A stretch of 64,000 bases of DNA, from the NCBI GenBank assembly GCA_027946555.1, contig JAPEVC010000033.1, forward strand, positions 62,001 to 126,000. The letters are read 5' to 3'. The first letter of the stretch is position 1, and each line of letters begins with the position of its first letter. This document shows, one piece after another, positions 1-10,643 of this stretch. The notes beneath the pieces were generated by a model, which made no database searches, had not been told where the DNA came from, and saw only the letters and a program-made list of their open reading frames with translations. The position numbers were made by a program, and so were the translations under genes. This DNA is from Gnomoniopsis sp. IMI 355080 (lineage: Eukaryota > Ascomycota > Sordariomycetes > Diaporthales > Gnomoniaceae).

Positions 1-1
1 T

Positions 2-925
2 TTTACCGATGGACGACCTTCGCCGACTACCGCATCATTCCCAAGTGCCTCCCGTCCAGGTACCCCGGCTTCAGCATCATCACTTGCGAAGCGCCCCGTA
101 CCACCTACGACACAGCAGTCGGCCACGTCAGCCACGTCAGACTCAGCGAAGGCACCGAAGAAAGGATCTATAGCAGAGATCAGGGCCCGTGCTGCCGCTC
201 AGCAGAACAAGTTGCAGGCTATAGGAAAGCTCCAGCACAAGTCCACCGAGAAGCAGATGACCAAGAAAGAGCGGGACGAGGCTGCTGCTGAAGAGGCCAA
301 GGCCGCCAAGAAGGGCCTTAAGTCCAATCCGAGGTCGGGTGCTGGTGTATTGCCGTCAAGGTCCGGGCCCACTGGCATGCAGCGAAACGGTAACGGCAAC
401 GGCAACGGTCACCTCGACCGTGCCCGGGGAGCCATTCAGAAACCAGGAAATGGCAAGCTGGGCAAGGCTCCGGTCGTGGAAGAACGCAAAGTCAAGAAGG
501 CTGCTCTCGCTGGCACAGGCTACCAAGGATCTGCCAGACCCGTTGTGAATAAGGCCAAGGTCAGCTCGGTCAGACCTGGGGCACCCGGTGCGGCGCGTGA
601 TCGTGGGCGTGACAAGCCCAATCCGATGGGTATGTTTTCTAAGCCCCGCCGTCAACGAGATGAAGACTACGACGAAGATATGGACGACTTCGTAGTCGAT
701 GACGAAGAGGAGGAGGATGAAGGACCCGGCTATGGCTCGCGGTACAAATACGCCGACGAGGACTCCGAATCCGACATGGAAGCCGGCTACTCCGACCTGG
801 ACGCTGAGGAGACTGCCGCTGCCAAGGCCGCCAGGCTCGAGGACATACGCGAAGAAAGACTCCTCGAGCAGCGTAAGCGCGAGAAGGAGGCCCGCAAAAG
901 GGCACTGCTTCAGGGCAAGCGCTAA
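2..925 (+). CDS. SPT2: SPT2 chromatin protein (3' part, truncated by the window edge)
   Basis: The frame is open from base 2, so this is the C-terminal part of a longer protein whose start lies to the left. The visible part is basic and low in complexity: lysine/alanine-rich helices, then an Asn-Gly dipeptide run coded near 385–408. It ends in an acidic block (DDFVVDDEEEEDEG), a Tyr/Asp/Ser stretch, and a final helix rich in Arg, Glu and Leu ending KRALLQGKR. The acidic stretch followed by a charged C-terminal helix is the signature of the SPT2 family, a histone H3–H4 chaperone that travels with transcribing RNA polymerase II and helps restore nucleosomes. No intron is seen in this part. It converges on the F-box gene downstream, with 1.3 kb between the stop codons. 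The family call is strong; the start and full length cannot be seen. Confidence 0.88.
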   Translation, partial: FTDGRPSPTTASFPSASRPGTPASASSLAKRPVPPTTQQSATSATSDSAKAPKKGSIAEIRARAAAQQNKLQAIGKLQHKSTEKQMTKKERDEAAAEEAKAAKKGLKSNPRSGAGVLPSRSGPTGMQRNGNGNGNGHLDRARGAIQKPGNGKLGKAPVVEERKVKKAALAGTGYQGSARPVVNKAKVSSVRPGAPGAARDRGRDKPNPMGMFSKPRRQRDEDYDEDMDDFVVDDEEEEDEGPGYGSRYKYADEDSESDMEAGYSDLDAEETAAAKAARLEDIREERLLEQRKREKEARKRALLQGKR

Positions 926-1339
926 TTCCCCACTGTTCAGCGGACATTTTGATCTCCTCGACGTCGTTGGTGCGGACAACTGGGCGGTTCACGACACTGA
1001 TCTCTGAAGCCCGTCTCGTCTACATGGCCTCATTGTATCCAACGCTTTTCATCCACCCATCCTATACTTTATGCACACCCTAAATTTCAATTGTCTAATT
1101 TCATGATCTGGTTAGCTGCGATGACCGGACCGGCGTTCAAGGGCAAACAAATATCAAGACAGACATCCACGATACTGGGCCAGGAGTTTTCTTGCCGTAT
1201 TGGGCAAATTCAAAGGTGTTCCAAGGTCCCGGGAAGACAAGGAATAGGCTCTTTCATTCATGTTAGCATAGCGGTAGGCGTTCTTGCTTTTAAGGCATTT
1301 GTCAGTTATTCCCCAGGTAGAGACAGACACGGTGGGTTT

Positions 1340-1350
1340 GGGGGGGGGGG
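1340..1350. repeat. Poly-G run, 11 nt
   Basis: An uninterrupted run of 11 G is read directly in the intergenic DNA. It belongs to a set of six similar C/G runs in this window, all non-coding. Confidence 0.95.
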
Positions 1351-1824
1351 AGAAGAAGAGTGTAGAAGCATACACGGGCTTCAACCTGCCGGGCTCATCC
1401 CTTGTGTAGATTGAAGCTGTGGTCTGCAGATGTCTTCGCACAATTCAATGTTAATCGACTTCTAGTTGAAGCAGTTGCCCCCGAGCTTTCTCTTTATATT
1501 CCAGTCTCCGTGACACTGATCATGCGTTGTCAATGGGGTTGGCCGAGGGTGGGTGGGGAGTACACCCTAAGATACCATCTGCCGAGACAGTGCGTCTTAC
1601 TTGACGGTGTGAGTTGCTTAATGTCTGCTCAACCTAGCAGAGCCAGAAGACTTCAGCGGAACTTGTGATGAGGTGTTATCGAAGGAACCCCGTCGGCGCT
1701 CTTGGTGAAGCCTAACAGGGGCCCTGCCAGCATCGGCAACAGAGTATTTGTCTGACTGACTGGCTAGATCGTTCTGGCCTCACCAAAACCTTTGCATGGC
1801 GCCTCCCGTCGCTACTTACCTACC

Positions 1825-1838
1825 TACCTATGTAGGTA
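1825..1838. repeat. TACCTA-TG-TAGGTA inverted repeat
   Basis: Two 6-nt arms, TACCTA and TAGGTA, are separated by TG, and the left arm is preceded by a further CTAC-type repeat. This is a spaced form of the TACCTAGGTA palindrome that recurs in non-coding DNA across the window. Confidence 0.85.
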
Positions 1839-2260
1839 CCTGGGAGGCAGGCAGAGAGTGAGAATTCGCTATGAAGCCCACTGAAACCGTGGTCTTGAGC
1901 TTGACACCGCACGGAAAGGGAAAAAAACATAAGCCCAGAGGGCAGCGCAATTCGATGATGCATTCCAAGTCAAAATTACAATAGAATACAGCTTTACAAT
2001 CTTTACTCAACACACAACTTCCATGTCGAACCCCGCAAACCGAAAGACTGCAAACAGTTGGTACCACGAAACCAAAGCAAAAAAATGATAATAAACGCCA
2101 CTGGGGTATAGCCTAATCATCCCTCGTCTAGTTCGTATCCTATCTTTCCGCTGGGTACTGAAGCCCCGGCCTCATCAGTCAACCTTCCCCTCGAGCCCTA
2201 GAAATGAACTGCCTTAACAAGTTTTGAGCTCCAAAAGTCCGCTTCCAAAGTGTTCTATAA

Positions 2261-5218
2261 TTACAGCCGTCCGTGTCGGGCTTTGAAAATGGCGACCTTG
2301 TCGTCATAAAACAAAATCTCTCTTAGTCGCAAGCGCGCCGGGGGAGCAGGCTCAACGAAGGAATCATCATCCGATTCGTCATCATACGAGTGCTCCGACT
2401 GCAGCTCATCCGGCTCCGTTGGGCTCGTTGGGGTGGCTTCATCGCCCGAGTCATCGTCGCCATGTTCATCGTCCTCGGTATCATCTTCCTCTGTGACGTC
2501 TTCGACTACGATGGGAGAGGCCATGTCGTCACCGTTGGAAGGTCCGCTGTTCCCGTGAAGATGGCAGCTATTTATTAGGCCGGAGGGCCGATTCTCGAGG
2601 ATCTCGAAACATTTGTTGGAGATGCCGACATAGCAGAGCTGGATCTCGGGTCGGAGAGTGATGATGTCCGTCATTTGCATGACCAGCTCTTTGGGCTCAG
2701 GGTTGCTCAAAACATGATCTGCGAGATGCGGAATGTGCAGCGATCGCAGTTGCGGAACGTTTGGCAACCGCTGCAGGAAGGTGTGCTAAAGGCAAGTTGT
2801 CAGTAAGCTTGATCGGCTGACGTGCACAACAGCTTGAACGTACCCAGTCTTTGTAGTCAATGGCCACAGACAGCTCTTTCAAGTTTGGCATGCGCCCGCT
2901 GGTGATGTACTGTAAAACCTCTGTTGGTAGGCACCATGACCGCCATCTGGTGTTGTCTGTATTCGCTGCCCCGCCAGAGAAAGTTTTGACCGAGCTGTCC
3001 AAGAGCAGTCTACGCAGACTAGAGCGATGGCGTTTGATCGCACCCTTGAAGATGGCATCGATTGTGACAGGAGGGGCCACGCTGGCCGCACTCGAGATTC
3101 GCCTCCGATCCTGAAGAAACAGCGTCTCCAGAGAGTTGGGGGCAAGAGTATCCCGGATGAAGGTGATGAGTGCTGGTGATGTGACATCTGTATGGATGCG
3201 TTTTAGATTGAGAGTGTATTGCAGAGGTGCGTTGGGCACAGGCTTGCTCGATGTAGGAGAAATGCCATAGCCGGACACCTGAGGTTGGGGCATGAATTGC
3301 TTCTTCAGAAGTTTCCACAAGTTCTCATGCTGAGCACATTCCAAGATGGTCAAGTTTGTCAATACTGACCAGTCGAGAGCTTGGCTACACACCTGCATGG
3401 AAAGGGGAACCCTCTCCAGCTCAAGAGTCGTCAGCTTCAGCTTTCCAGTGAGCCTAGTCCTTGGCGAATTTCCTGACGCTGAAGTACAATTTGGCTCCAT
3501 CGCTGATGCGGGCCTTGAAGCGAGGCTGGTATCAAGTACTGGGATCGGTGTTCCACCCAACGTTGAGGGACTTGGCTGGCTCTCAGGGAGAATATCAGTG
3601 TCCAAAGATAACGGCGCACCAGGCGATGTCACCGTTGACATTTGAGAGGTGACGGGATCGCCGAGCTGTGCCGGGACAGACCCAGCTTTTGGCTTGGTCG
3701 CTTTCCTCCTTATATCGTAGATTCGTCCTACCAGTACACCGAGAACGCCACCTAAGCGTCTCTCGCCGATGGAGCTCTCGCCTGGCCAGCTTGCGTTGTG
3801 GTCGACCTGTGCGAGCTCTGGACCGTCCCAAGTCTGCACGAAGTCGTGGTGAATAGCTTTGGCTGAGATGCCTATCCTGAGCTCCTGCAGGGTCTCGGCG
3901 GATCGCTCAATGAGAACAGACATCTCGTCTAAGTAGGCAAGTTCGTCGATGTCCAGCACTGTGAGACTTTTGATGGGGGGCAGGACGCTGAAGGTAGGAT
4001 ACTCGACATGATTCTCAGCGTAGGGTATGGTCGGTTTGGGAGGCGGGTGTGCCGCGGTCGAGGGCAGCGAGATGCCAATGGGTGTGAGGGTACTACCCGC
4101 CGGTACGACCGCACTGGGGACTGCTGCTGGACCAGGACTTGAGGAAGAGGACGATGGGACGCCCGTATCTGAGTTGTCGTGCCATCGAACCCAAATCCGC
4201 TCCAGCTGGCACTCTCCCGACTCGGAGCTGTCAGGCAAAGAGGCGAGTGCCATGAATATATCCGACAAAACGCCGGTGGGCATATCCCATATGAAGGTCT
4301 CCAGATTCACCATCTTGGCCACGGCCAATGCCACCAGTGTACCAAGCATCTTCCCGCTTTCCTTGTTGATCATGTATTCCGAGACCCAATCATTCGGACC
4401 GTTACCTAGTGAGAACTTCCGAGTGTATTTTGCGTAGTCATTGCCGGCAAACTTGGCCAGAGGTCCAACTCTGGAGGTAGCATCCTTGCGAAACCTCCTC
4501 GTAGTGCGGGCAAAAGGGCTACCAAGGCAAAGTGTTGACAGTCCATACGTTAGAGCATCGACGCTCTTAGCCTCGGTGGTGGTGGTATGGGCATCGGGCC
4601 ATACGATATCAAAGCGCGAGTAGATGTGGGGTATCGCCAGATTGTGAAAGGTCGAGTTCGTAAGCGCCAGAGAAGTGAGGTCATTTGTGTGTGTGATCTA
4701 GGCGTACATCAGTCAGGACGCGGTGGAGGAAGGGGCATGGAGCATGTCGGACGTACCTCTTTTACAATCAAACGGAGGACATCTACAGGCAGCTCGAGAA
4801 GATTGAGAGGCTCTGTGCGCTGTTGCACATTGTCCCAGTACGGATCCTTGCTCTTCAGGTACTCTGAGATGACAGAACTACCTTGGTCCAGCTCAGTGCC
4901 TGACAGGGCATCGTTGTAGAGCTCGGAGACATGCCTGGGATTCCGGCTCGAAAGGTCCCGGGCGTCGTGATCCTCGATGGTAAGTTCTGAATCTGGCGGC
5001 TGCTGGTCTTCGGGGTAGGGAAAAGAAGGCGAGGGCGGTTCATAATCTATGCCGCCATCCTCATGAGCACCGTCATAGCCGTTACCAAGGGAGGCGTCGT
5101 GGACATCGGCGTCGTAGAAGAAATCGTCGTTGGCGAGGTGGGAGTGATCTGGGGGATCATTATGCTCGTGTGTATAGTGATGGTCGTAGTGCTCGTGGAA
5201 GTGGTGTTGGTTGTCCAT
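2261..5218 (-). CDS. F-box protein with a histidine-rich N-terminus
   Basis: Three exons on the minus strand: 5218–4757, 4697–2844 and 2785–2261, with 59- and 58-nt introns that keep the frame (946 aa). Residues 1–27 hold ten histidines. An acidic low-complexity region follows. The F-box spans the first splice junction: LNLLELPVDVLRLIVKEI, then NDLTSLALTNSTFHNLAIP, near residues 139–185. The rest is a long fungal F-box C-terminal region, probably leucine-rich-repeat-like, with a Ser/Thr/Pro-rich insert in the middle and an acidic patch near the end. F-box proteins recruit targets to SCF ubiquitin ligases through Skp1; the target here is unknown. I chose the Met at 5218 because it opens the His-rich segment; an in-frame Met at 5251 is an alternative. 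Confidence 0.85.
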
Positions 5219-6157
5219 CGTGTCACCAGTGAGCTGGCCTGGCAATGGCATTGAAGGTGGTGTGCACAGCAGTTGAGACGAACGGCGCGTGTCACGGTGG
5301 CATGTGCCTGTCCTGTCGTGTCGTGTCTGCGGGCACTTGCACGGTTGAAGGATAGCTCGCACACCTACGAATGAACCTTTGCAAGTGAGCCTGCACGACT
5401 AAAGGCAGGTAAATGACCAGAATGTAGTTTGAGATGAAGAAAAATAATTAATTTAATGACGGGACCGAGGAGCTGGGTTGCGCCCAGGATACCTTCCCTA
5501 CCTGGATACCTCTCTTGCACGCTTTAGTGTCCAGGTAGCCACGTCGAGGCCGGTCCAATGAGGTCGGGATGAGCCTAACTTGGTAGCCTCGCGTAGAATT
5601 CAGTGGTGCGTTGACAAGGTTCAGTGGCCCATAGCCAGGACTGCCCCAAAAATAACTGAGGCTGGGGTGGGCCTATTCGATCTGCTTCTCCAACCCTCAA
5701 ACTACATACGAGCCAGCCAGCCCGACCTAGGTCAGTGTATATGCAGGTGATTTCCCGAATACATTTGAAAATCACCAGGTTGGGCGGTCGCCAAATACAT
5801 ATCCATTGTTAGGTACCTAGCTTTTCAACAATACCACCAACGAGGATAGCCGGCGAGGCGCCAACGGAATAATGCAAGGATTCAACCGCCATCGTTTGTT
5901 GAGATCCACGAACCAAAGCTCACTTTGTTGTAGATCATGGCTCCTGGGCCACTGGTCTATCTACCAGATCAGGGCTTGTCAAAATGTTACATTGGAGTCT
6001 AATCAGCCAACAGTGAGAGAAATAGACCTTTGCTGCTGAAACTCAAAGGAGCATTTCGCTAGACGGGCCGCTCCAAACACTTTTGACGAACACCCCTTCC
6101 GCCCAATTGCCCCCATGCCGTCCGTGTAATATAAGTACATTATTAACAAGAATCGTC
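5219..6157. other. Intergenic region between F-box promoter and RAD17 3' end
   Basis: This gap holds the promoter and 5' UTR of the F-box gene and the 3' UTR of RAD17. An AT-rich patch lies near 5440–5458 and a perfect TAGGTACCTA palindrome at 5810–5819. None of the short ORFs looks like a gene. Confidence 0.6.
5810..5819. repeat. TAGGTACCTA palindrome
   Basis: A perfect 10-nt palindrome, a circular variant of the TACCTAGGTA motif that recurs in non-coding DNA of this window. Confidence 0.9.
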
Positions 6158-8863
6158 TTAATCGTCTTCTATATCGTCATCACTCAGCACCAGCTTTTGC
6201 ACCTGCAGACTGCTAATCATCGAACCCTCACTTTGCTCACTGCGTGTTCTGATGGTTGATGTCCTTTTCTTCAGGGGTGTGGCCTCCTCCGTGGGCTTAT
6301 CCGTAGCCCATGCTTCAGCACCAGGCCCGGTCGCATCCTCGTCCTCTAAATCCTCGTCTGTCTCTTCGTCCACCGGAGCGCCGATACCTTGAAAGGATAC
6401 CACTTTCTCAATGTCGCGAATCCCGAGTGAGAACATTGATGTGCGCCGCCACCGCATCACGTGTGCCATGTAGGGAAGCCGCTCTAGCACCATTTCTTGA
6501 CGCGCTGAGGAGCCAAGCGAGACAAGCGGTGCATCCTCTTCTGTCCGAGCCTCTGTGGTTACCGTAGGCTGGGTCTGAATTGCGTAGTTCATCTCGGTAC
6601 GGTTGCCGGCCAAGTCACCAACACTGCCAGCCTTATTTTTCCGGAAGAGGGAGGCACCGCTCACGCTGTTCTGACCCGCTTGCGTTTTCGAGGTCGCGTT
6701 CTCGCCCTTCAGCATCTTGGACGCCCAAAGATCCACAAGGCCCTCCAGCTCTTCCTTCTCTCGCCAAAGCTTCCCACTCATCGGGAAATACATCTTGTGT
6801 GTGTCGCCGCCTTTTCCCAAAGGCTTGCTCTTGCGTTTGACAGGACATGGTAGGGAGAACAGCAAGCCTCGAACAGCAACCTCGAAAGCCATCTCATCTT
6901 GCCGGACAATGTGGCCACCCTGATCCCTCCCAGTGTTTATGAATCCCTTGCCGCCAAAGAAACTGTCCCGTGATGGGTTGAGGAGATCGCCCTCTGACAG
7001 ATATTCAATACAATTATTGATGTAATCCAGGGATGAGGTCGGGTCCGTGAGTCCGGTTCGTTCGCAGGACAGGGCGTAGTTCTCATGAAGGGCCGAGATG
7101 AAGGTTGACGTATCGGTTCCTGTCTCGTCAATGAGGGTGTCCACCGATACCTCGGATCGCTTTTTTCGTGACAAGTGGCTCAAATACGATGGCAACTCTT
7201 CCGCGAATGCCTCTTCCGAGCCATTTGGGAATGGCAATTCGTTTCTTTTGTTGTACACGACTTTGCCGACAGCGTGAAAAATGCCAAGACTAGCTTCACG
7301 GTGCGAGATGAGCTGGAGGCTCTGTTCTTCCCCCTTGGTCAGAGCCTGATCCTTGCTGGCTTTCTTGGTCTTGGTGAAAGCAACCTTGGAGCCCCAATCT
7401 GCCTCATCTCCCCGCAGACACAAAAATTCAAGGGATGAAATAGCGTTCCTGATATCGCCTATCTCACCGAGTTGCTTCAGTACCTGTGGCCCTGGCGTTC
7501 GACGTCGTCCCGAGACCCGAGCCTCCTTCTTGACGACTACCTCCAGCGCCTTGGCCAACAAAGTTGGAGCAATGTCCCTGAACTCGATGACAGCAGTGCC
7601 CGGATGGCGAAGAATCTCAGGGCCCAGTAGACGATGTGCAGTAAAGCTGTCCGCGGAAGCTGACGTGGTGGTCAATAAAGTCTCGGAGACAACCATGATG
7701 ACAGGTATGATGGGATCTGTAGCCACGCTCTGTCCGAAGGCGGCCAAGGATGGTGTGTTGTTTGCAAGGTATTGCAACACTGTTCTTCGGAACGATGTGA
7801 GGGCGCTTCCCGACCTCATGAAAGTGTTGGGAAATTCTTCAACCACGATGACCCGTTGGCGATCGTCGTCCAATTGATCTAGCGCTATCACATTCGCCTG
7901 GCTCGCAGCCTGAGAAGAGTCCCCGGTGTCAAAATCCAATTGACCAAATTTCCGCCCGCGGCCCAAGAACTCTTCAAACTGTGCTGAAGCGGACTGGTTG
8001 CCCTGGGTCGAGCCCAACATACTGCCTGGATTCCTCCACTCGAGAATCTCAAATCCCATATCCTTGGCTAGCAGCTGTACTGTAGTTGTCTTCCCGGTGC
8101 CCGCAGCCCCTTTCAAGATCAGCAGGCGCTGGCGCATTCGACCACTTAGGACATCCTGCAGCCATCTCCGGACATCCGCGACCTTCCTCTTATGGACGGC
8201 CAATTCGTCCAGGTGATTTGGTCCAAACCGCTCCGACCATGGCCTTTGGTCACCGACCTCGGCGGTAGAAACAGACTTGTTGCGAGAGGGCCGCAGAAAC
8301 CTTTGACCGACAGCAGTAGAGCCATTGATCGGAGTGGGATCGGACTCGAAAGCATCTCCTGATCTCTTCTGGGCCTTCCTCCCGACCAGACTTGTTTCGG
8401 AAGCTCTGAACACATTTATTTCTTCATCATCGGAAAGGGGGTCAGCTGCGATGTCCAGACTTTGAACGTCCGACTTCTTGGAGTGGCCCCTGGGCTTTGG
8501 ATCTGCCTTGACCTTCTGCGACTGGTTGGAGAAGAGGGTCCTGATGTTGGCAAATTTCCCCTTCTCATCGATAAATTTCTTGGATTTGACTGGACTTGGA
8601 CTGGGGCCTTTAATCGAAGATGATTGCGACTGACGGGAGCGTGTAGAGACAGTGGAGGGCTTGTTCGCGGCAGCACGGGTGTTCCTGCGAGAGGGAATGG
8701 GTTGATCTGGAGTAGGAGGATCGACACGGACAGCCTTGTCCTTAGAGTCGGGAGAGGAGAAGTAGTCATTCAGATTCCTCTTCTTGGTGGGAGTGGGCCT
8801 CTCATCTTGCTCGTCTTCTTCGTCGAGGACAATGTTCCGCTTGCGTTTTGCAGGCGGCGCCAT
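6158..8863 (-). CDS. RAD17: Checkpoint clamp loader RAD17 (yeast Rad24)
   Basis: Single exon, 901 aa. The N-terminal 200 residues are disordered and basic, with a degenerate PCNA-binding-like motif (KRNLNDYF, residues 28–35). The conserved part starts at RPWSERFGPNHLDELAVHKRKV near 207 and contains a Walker A motif, GAAGTGKT, at 252–259 and a Walker B-like VIVVEE near 338–345. An AAA+ lid and an RFC-like region follow, and the C-terminus is acidic. In fungi and animals this protein replaces Rfc1 in the Rfc2–5 complex and loads the 9-1-1 clamp at damaged DNA, activating the ATR/Mec1 checkpoint. It is transcribed divergently from RAD51 across 578 bp. The family is certain enough; the name follows fission yeast and human use. 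Confidence 0.93.
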   Translation of the reverse strand: MAPPAKRKRNIVLDEEDEQDERPTPTKKRNLNDYFSSPDSKDKAVRVDPPTPDQPIPSRRNTRAAANKPSTVSTRSRQSQSSSIKGPSPSPVKSKKFIDEKGKFANIRTLFSNQSQKVKADPKPRGHSKKSDVQSLDIAADPLSDDEEINVFRASETSLVGRKAQKRSGDAFESDPTPINGSTAVGQRFLRPSRNKSVSTAEVGDQRPWSERFGPNHLDELAVHKRKVADVRRWLQDVLSGRMRQRLLILKGAAGTGKTTTVQLLAKDMGFEILEWRNPGSMLGSTQGNQSASAQFEEFLGRGRKFGQLDFDTGDSSQAASQANVIALDQLDDDRQRVIVVEEFPNTFMRSGSALTSFRRTVLQYLANNTPSLAAFGQSVATDPIIPVIMVVSETLLTTTSASADSFTAHRLLGPEILRHPGTAVIEFRDIAPTLLAKALEVVVKKEARVSGRRRTPGPQVLKQLGEIGDIRNAISSLEFLCLRGDEADWGSKVAFTKTKKASKDQALTKGEEQSLQLISHREASLGIFHAVGKVVYNKRNELPFPNGSEEAFAEELPSYLSHLSRKKRSEVSVDTLIDETGTDTSTFISALHENYALSCERTGLTDPTSSLDYINNCIEYLSEGDLLNPSRDSFFGGKGFINTGRDQGGHIVRQDEMAFEVAVRGLLFSLPCPVKRKSKPLGKGGDTHKMYFPMSGKLWREKEELEGLVDLWASKMLKGENATSKTQAGQNSVSGASLFRKNKAGSVGDLAGNRTEMNYAIQTQPTVTTEARTEEDAPLVSLGSSARQEMVLERLPYMAHVMRWRRTSMFSLGIRDIEKVVSFQGIGAPVDEETDEDLEDEDATGPGAEAWATDKPTEEATPLKKRTSTIRTRSEQSEGSMISSLQVQKLVLSDDDIEDD

Positions 8864-9441
8864 TGTGAGGTGGACGAGCCGTCACACGCCTGTGGTACAG
8901 CATCTGTCACTAAGGGAATGGGAACGCAACGTCTAGGGGTATCATGAGTGACATGACGGTCGGGTCGTTTGTAATGGCAGAAGAGAAGTTCCCAATGGCC
9001 GCATGACATTCCAGTTCAGCCTTGCGGTCTACGATGGATCGGTTCGCAGTGGAGAAAGCAGGGGTAGCAGGGGGACTCCTCCATGTGGCCCAGGATAGCA
9101 GGAGCACAGACCACTGAATGTACCTTGTAGCATCATCTACCGTGCCTCGGTACCCGGCAGCCTGGGCAGCACTTTGGGCGGCTCTACAACTCAATCATTA
9201 GTGCCATGTGACTTCGCGGCTGCCTTTCCTGAACGCGTCTTCCTCAATCTTCGGTCGCGTAGCCCGACATAGCTGAATCAACACCAGCTTCCTCTCCGGT
9301 CAATTTCCTTTTTTCTTTTTCGCCACCACAACCCAGTCTTCCAAAGTCGCACTCCGAGGCAATATCCTCCTCAGGATTCAATTAGTTCTCGGTATCCTGT
9401 CGCTCGTCATATCAAAGAAGGTCTCTTGGGCACACACAACA
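8864..9441. promoter_or_regulatory. Shared divergent promoter of RAD17 and RAD51
   Basis: The two start codons lie 578 bp apart and face away from each other, so both promoters must lie here. A CT-rich tract sits just upstream of the RAD51 ATG (about 9298–9345), as is common in fungal promoters. An ACGCGT box lies at 9233–9238. No TATA box is obvious, which fits housekeeping genes. Sharing of control elements is inferred from the layout. Confidence 0.75.
9233..9238. promoter_or_regulatory. Candidate MluI cell-cycle box (MCB), ACGCGT
   Basis: The perfect palindrome ACGCGT lies about 204 bp upstream of the RAD51 ATG and 370 bp upstream of the RAD17 ATG. In yeasts this sequence is bound by the MBF complex, which drives G1/S transcription of DNA replication and repair genes. 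Binding here is inference. Confidence 0.45.
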
Positions 9442-10643
9442 ATGACGCAGATCGAGGATCATGACGAGACGCAGTCTCAGGTTGGCGACGAGAGCATGAC
9501 CGGCCCGGGTGCGCCCACGCCACTGCAGTCCCTCGAGGTGAGTCTTGGTTCCGTTCATGCCGGTCACTTCGGGCTTCCCAATCCAGTTTATCCAAATCAT
9601 TAATGATCCCATCATAGGGTGTTGCTGGCCTTACCAAGCGCGACATCCAGCTGATAGTCGATGGAGGTTTCAATACCGTCGAGTCGGTGGCCTACACCCC
9701 TCGCAGAGTCTTAGAGCAAATCAAGGGCATCTCCGAACAGAAGGCGAGCAAGATCCTTGCAGAAGGTTTGCTATTCATTCTCAACCAGGCGGTGTCGCAT
9801 TGGCAAGCTAACACAGTCCTCTTAGCTTCCAAGCTCGTCCCTATGGGCTTCACCACCGCCACTGAGATGCACCAGCGGCGCAGTGAGTTGATCTCCATTT
9901 CTACCGGCTCCAAGAATCTCGACACCCTGCTCGCCGGAGGTATTGAGACCGGCAGTGTCACCGAGATCTTTGGCGAATTCCGTACCGGCAAGTCCCAGAT
10001 CTGCCACACTCTGGCCGTCACCTGCCAGCTCCCCTTCGACATGGGTGGTGGTGAGGGCAAGTGTCTTTACATCGATACCGAGGGTACCTTTCGTCCCGTC
10101 CGTCTTCTGTCTGTTGCCAACCGCTTCGGCTTATCTGGTGAGGAGGTTCTCGACAACGTCGCCTATGCAAGAGCCTATAACTCGGATCACCAGCTGCAAC
10201 TGCTCAATCAGGCCGCCGCCATGATGTGCGAGACACGGTTTTCTTTACTCGTTGTTGACTCCGCCACCTCCCTGTACCGAACTGACTTCGTCGGCCGTGG
10301 AGAGCTGAGCAGCCGGCAGACCCACCTCGCAAAGTTCATGCGCACCCTACAGCGGCTCGCGGATGAGTTTGGTATCGCCGTCGTCATCACCAACCAGGTT
10401 GTTGCTCAGGTCGACGGTGGCCCCTCTGCCATGTTCAATCCCGACCCGAAGAAGCCTATTGGTGGCAACATCATCGCCCACGCATCCACCACCCGCATCA
10501 GCCTGAAGAAGGGTCGTGGTGAGACGAGAATCGCAAAGATCTACGACAGCCCCTGTTTGCCAGAGAGCGACTGCCTGTTTGCCATCAGCGAGGAGGGTAT
10601 TCAAGACCCCTCGCCCAAGGACATGGAAAAGATGGACAAGTAG
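9442..10643 (+). CDS. RAD51: RAD51 recombinase
   Basis: Three exons: 9442–9537, 9618–9765 and 9826–10643 (353 aa, matching my recollection of Neurospora MEI-3). RAD51 forms filaments on single-stranded DNA and carries out strand exchange in homologous recombination. The helix-hairpin-helix N-terminal domain is at about residues 33–85, the polymerisation motif FTTA at 90–93, Walker A (GEFRTGKS) at 131–138 and Walker B (LLVVD) at 222–226. A conserved C-terminus follows with the GGNI and ISEEGI segments. Intron 2 (9766–9825, 60 nt) has no stop and keeps the frame, so the gene can be misread as continuous. Splicing joins AEA to SKLVPMGFTTA, the conserved sequence, and a GCTAAC branch site is visible. 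Position next to RAD17 suggests shared damage or S-phase control. Confidence 0.96.

Larger units (their letters stand above)
926..2260. other. Intergenic region between convergent SPT2 and F-box genes
   Basis: This stretch of 1.3 kb lies between two stop codons and should hold both 3' UTRs. Short ORFs here resemble no family I know. Visible structure is limited to an 11-nt G run at 1340–1350 and a TACCTA/TAGGTA inverted repeat near 1825–1838. I see no RNA gene. Confidence 0.6.

Noticed and set aside
356..979. 207-codon antisense frame opposite SPT2
   Set aside because: The plus strand shows the SPT2 C-terminal signature. The antisense frame reads hydrophobic stretches produced by the acidic codons on the other strand.
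1091..1668. Short plus-strand frames downstream of SPT2
   Set aside because: They cross the G11 run, have no family features and lie where a 3' UTR is expected.
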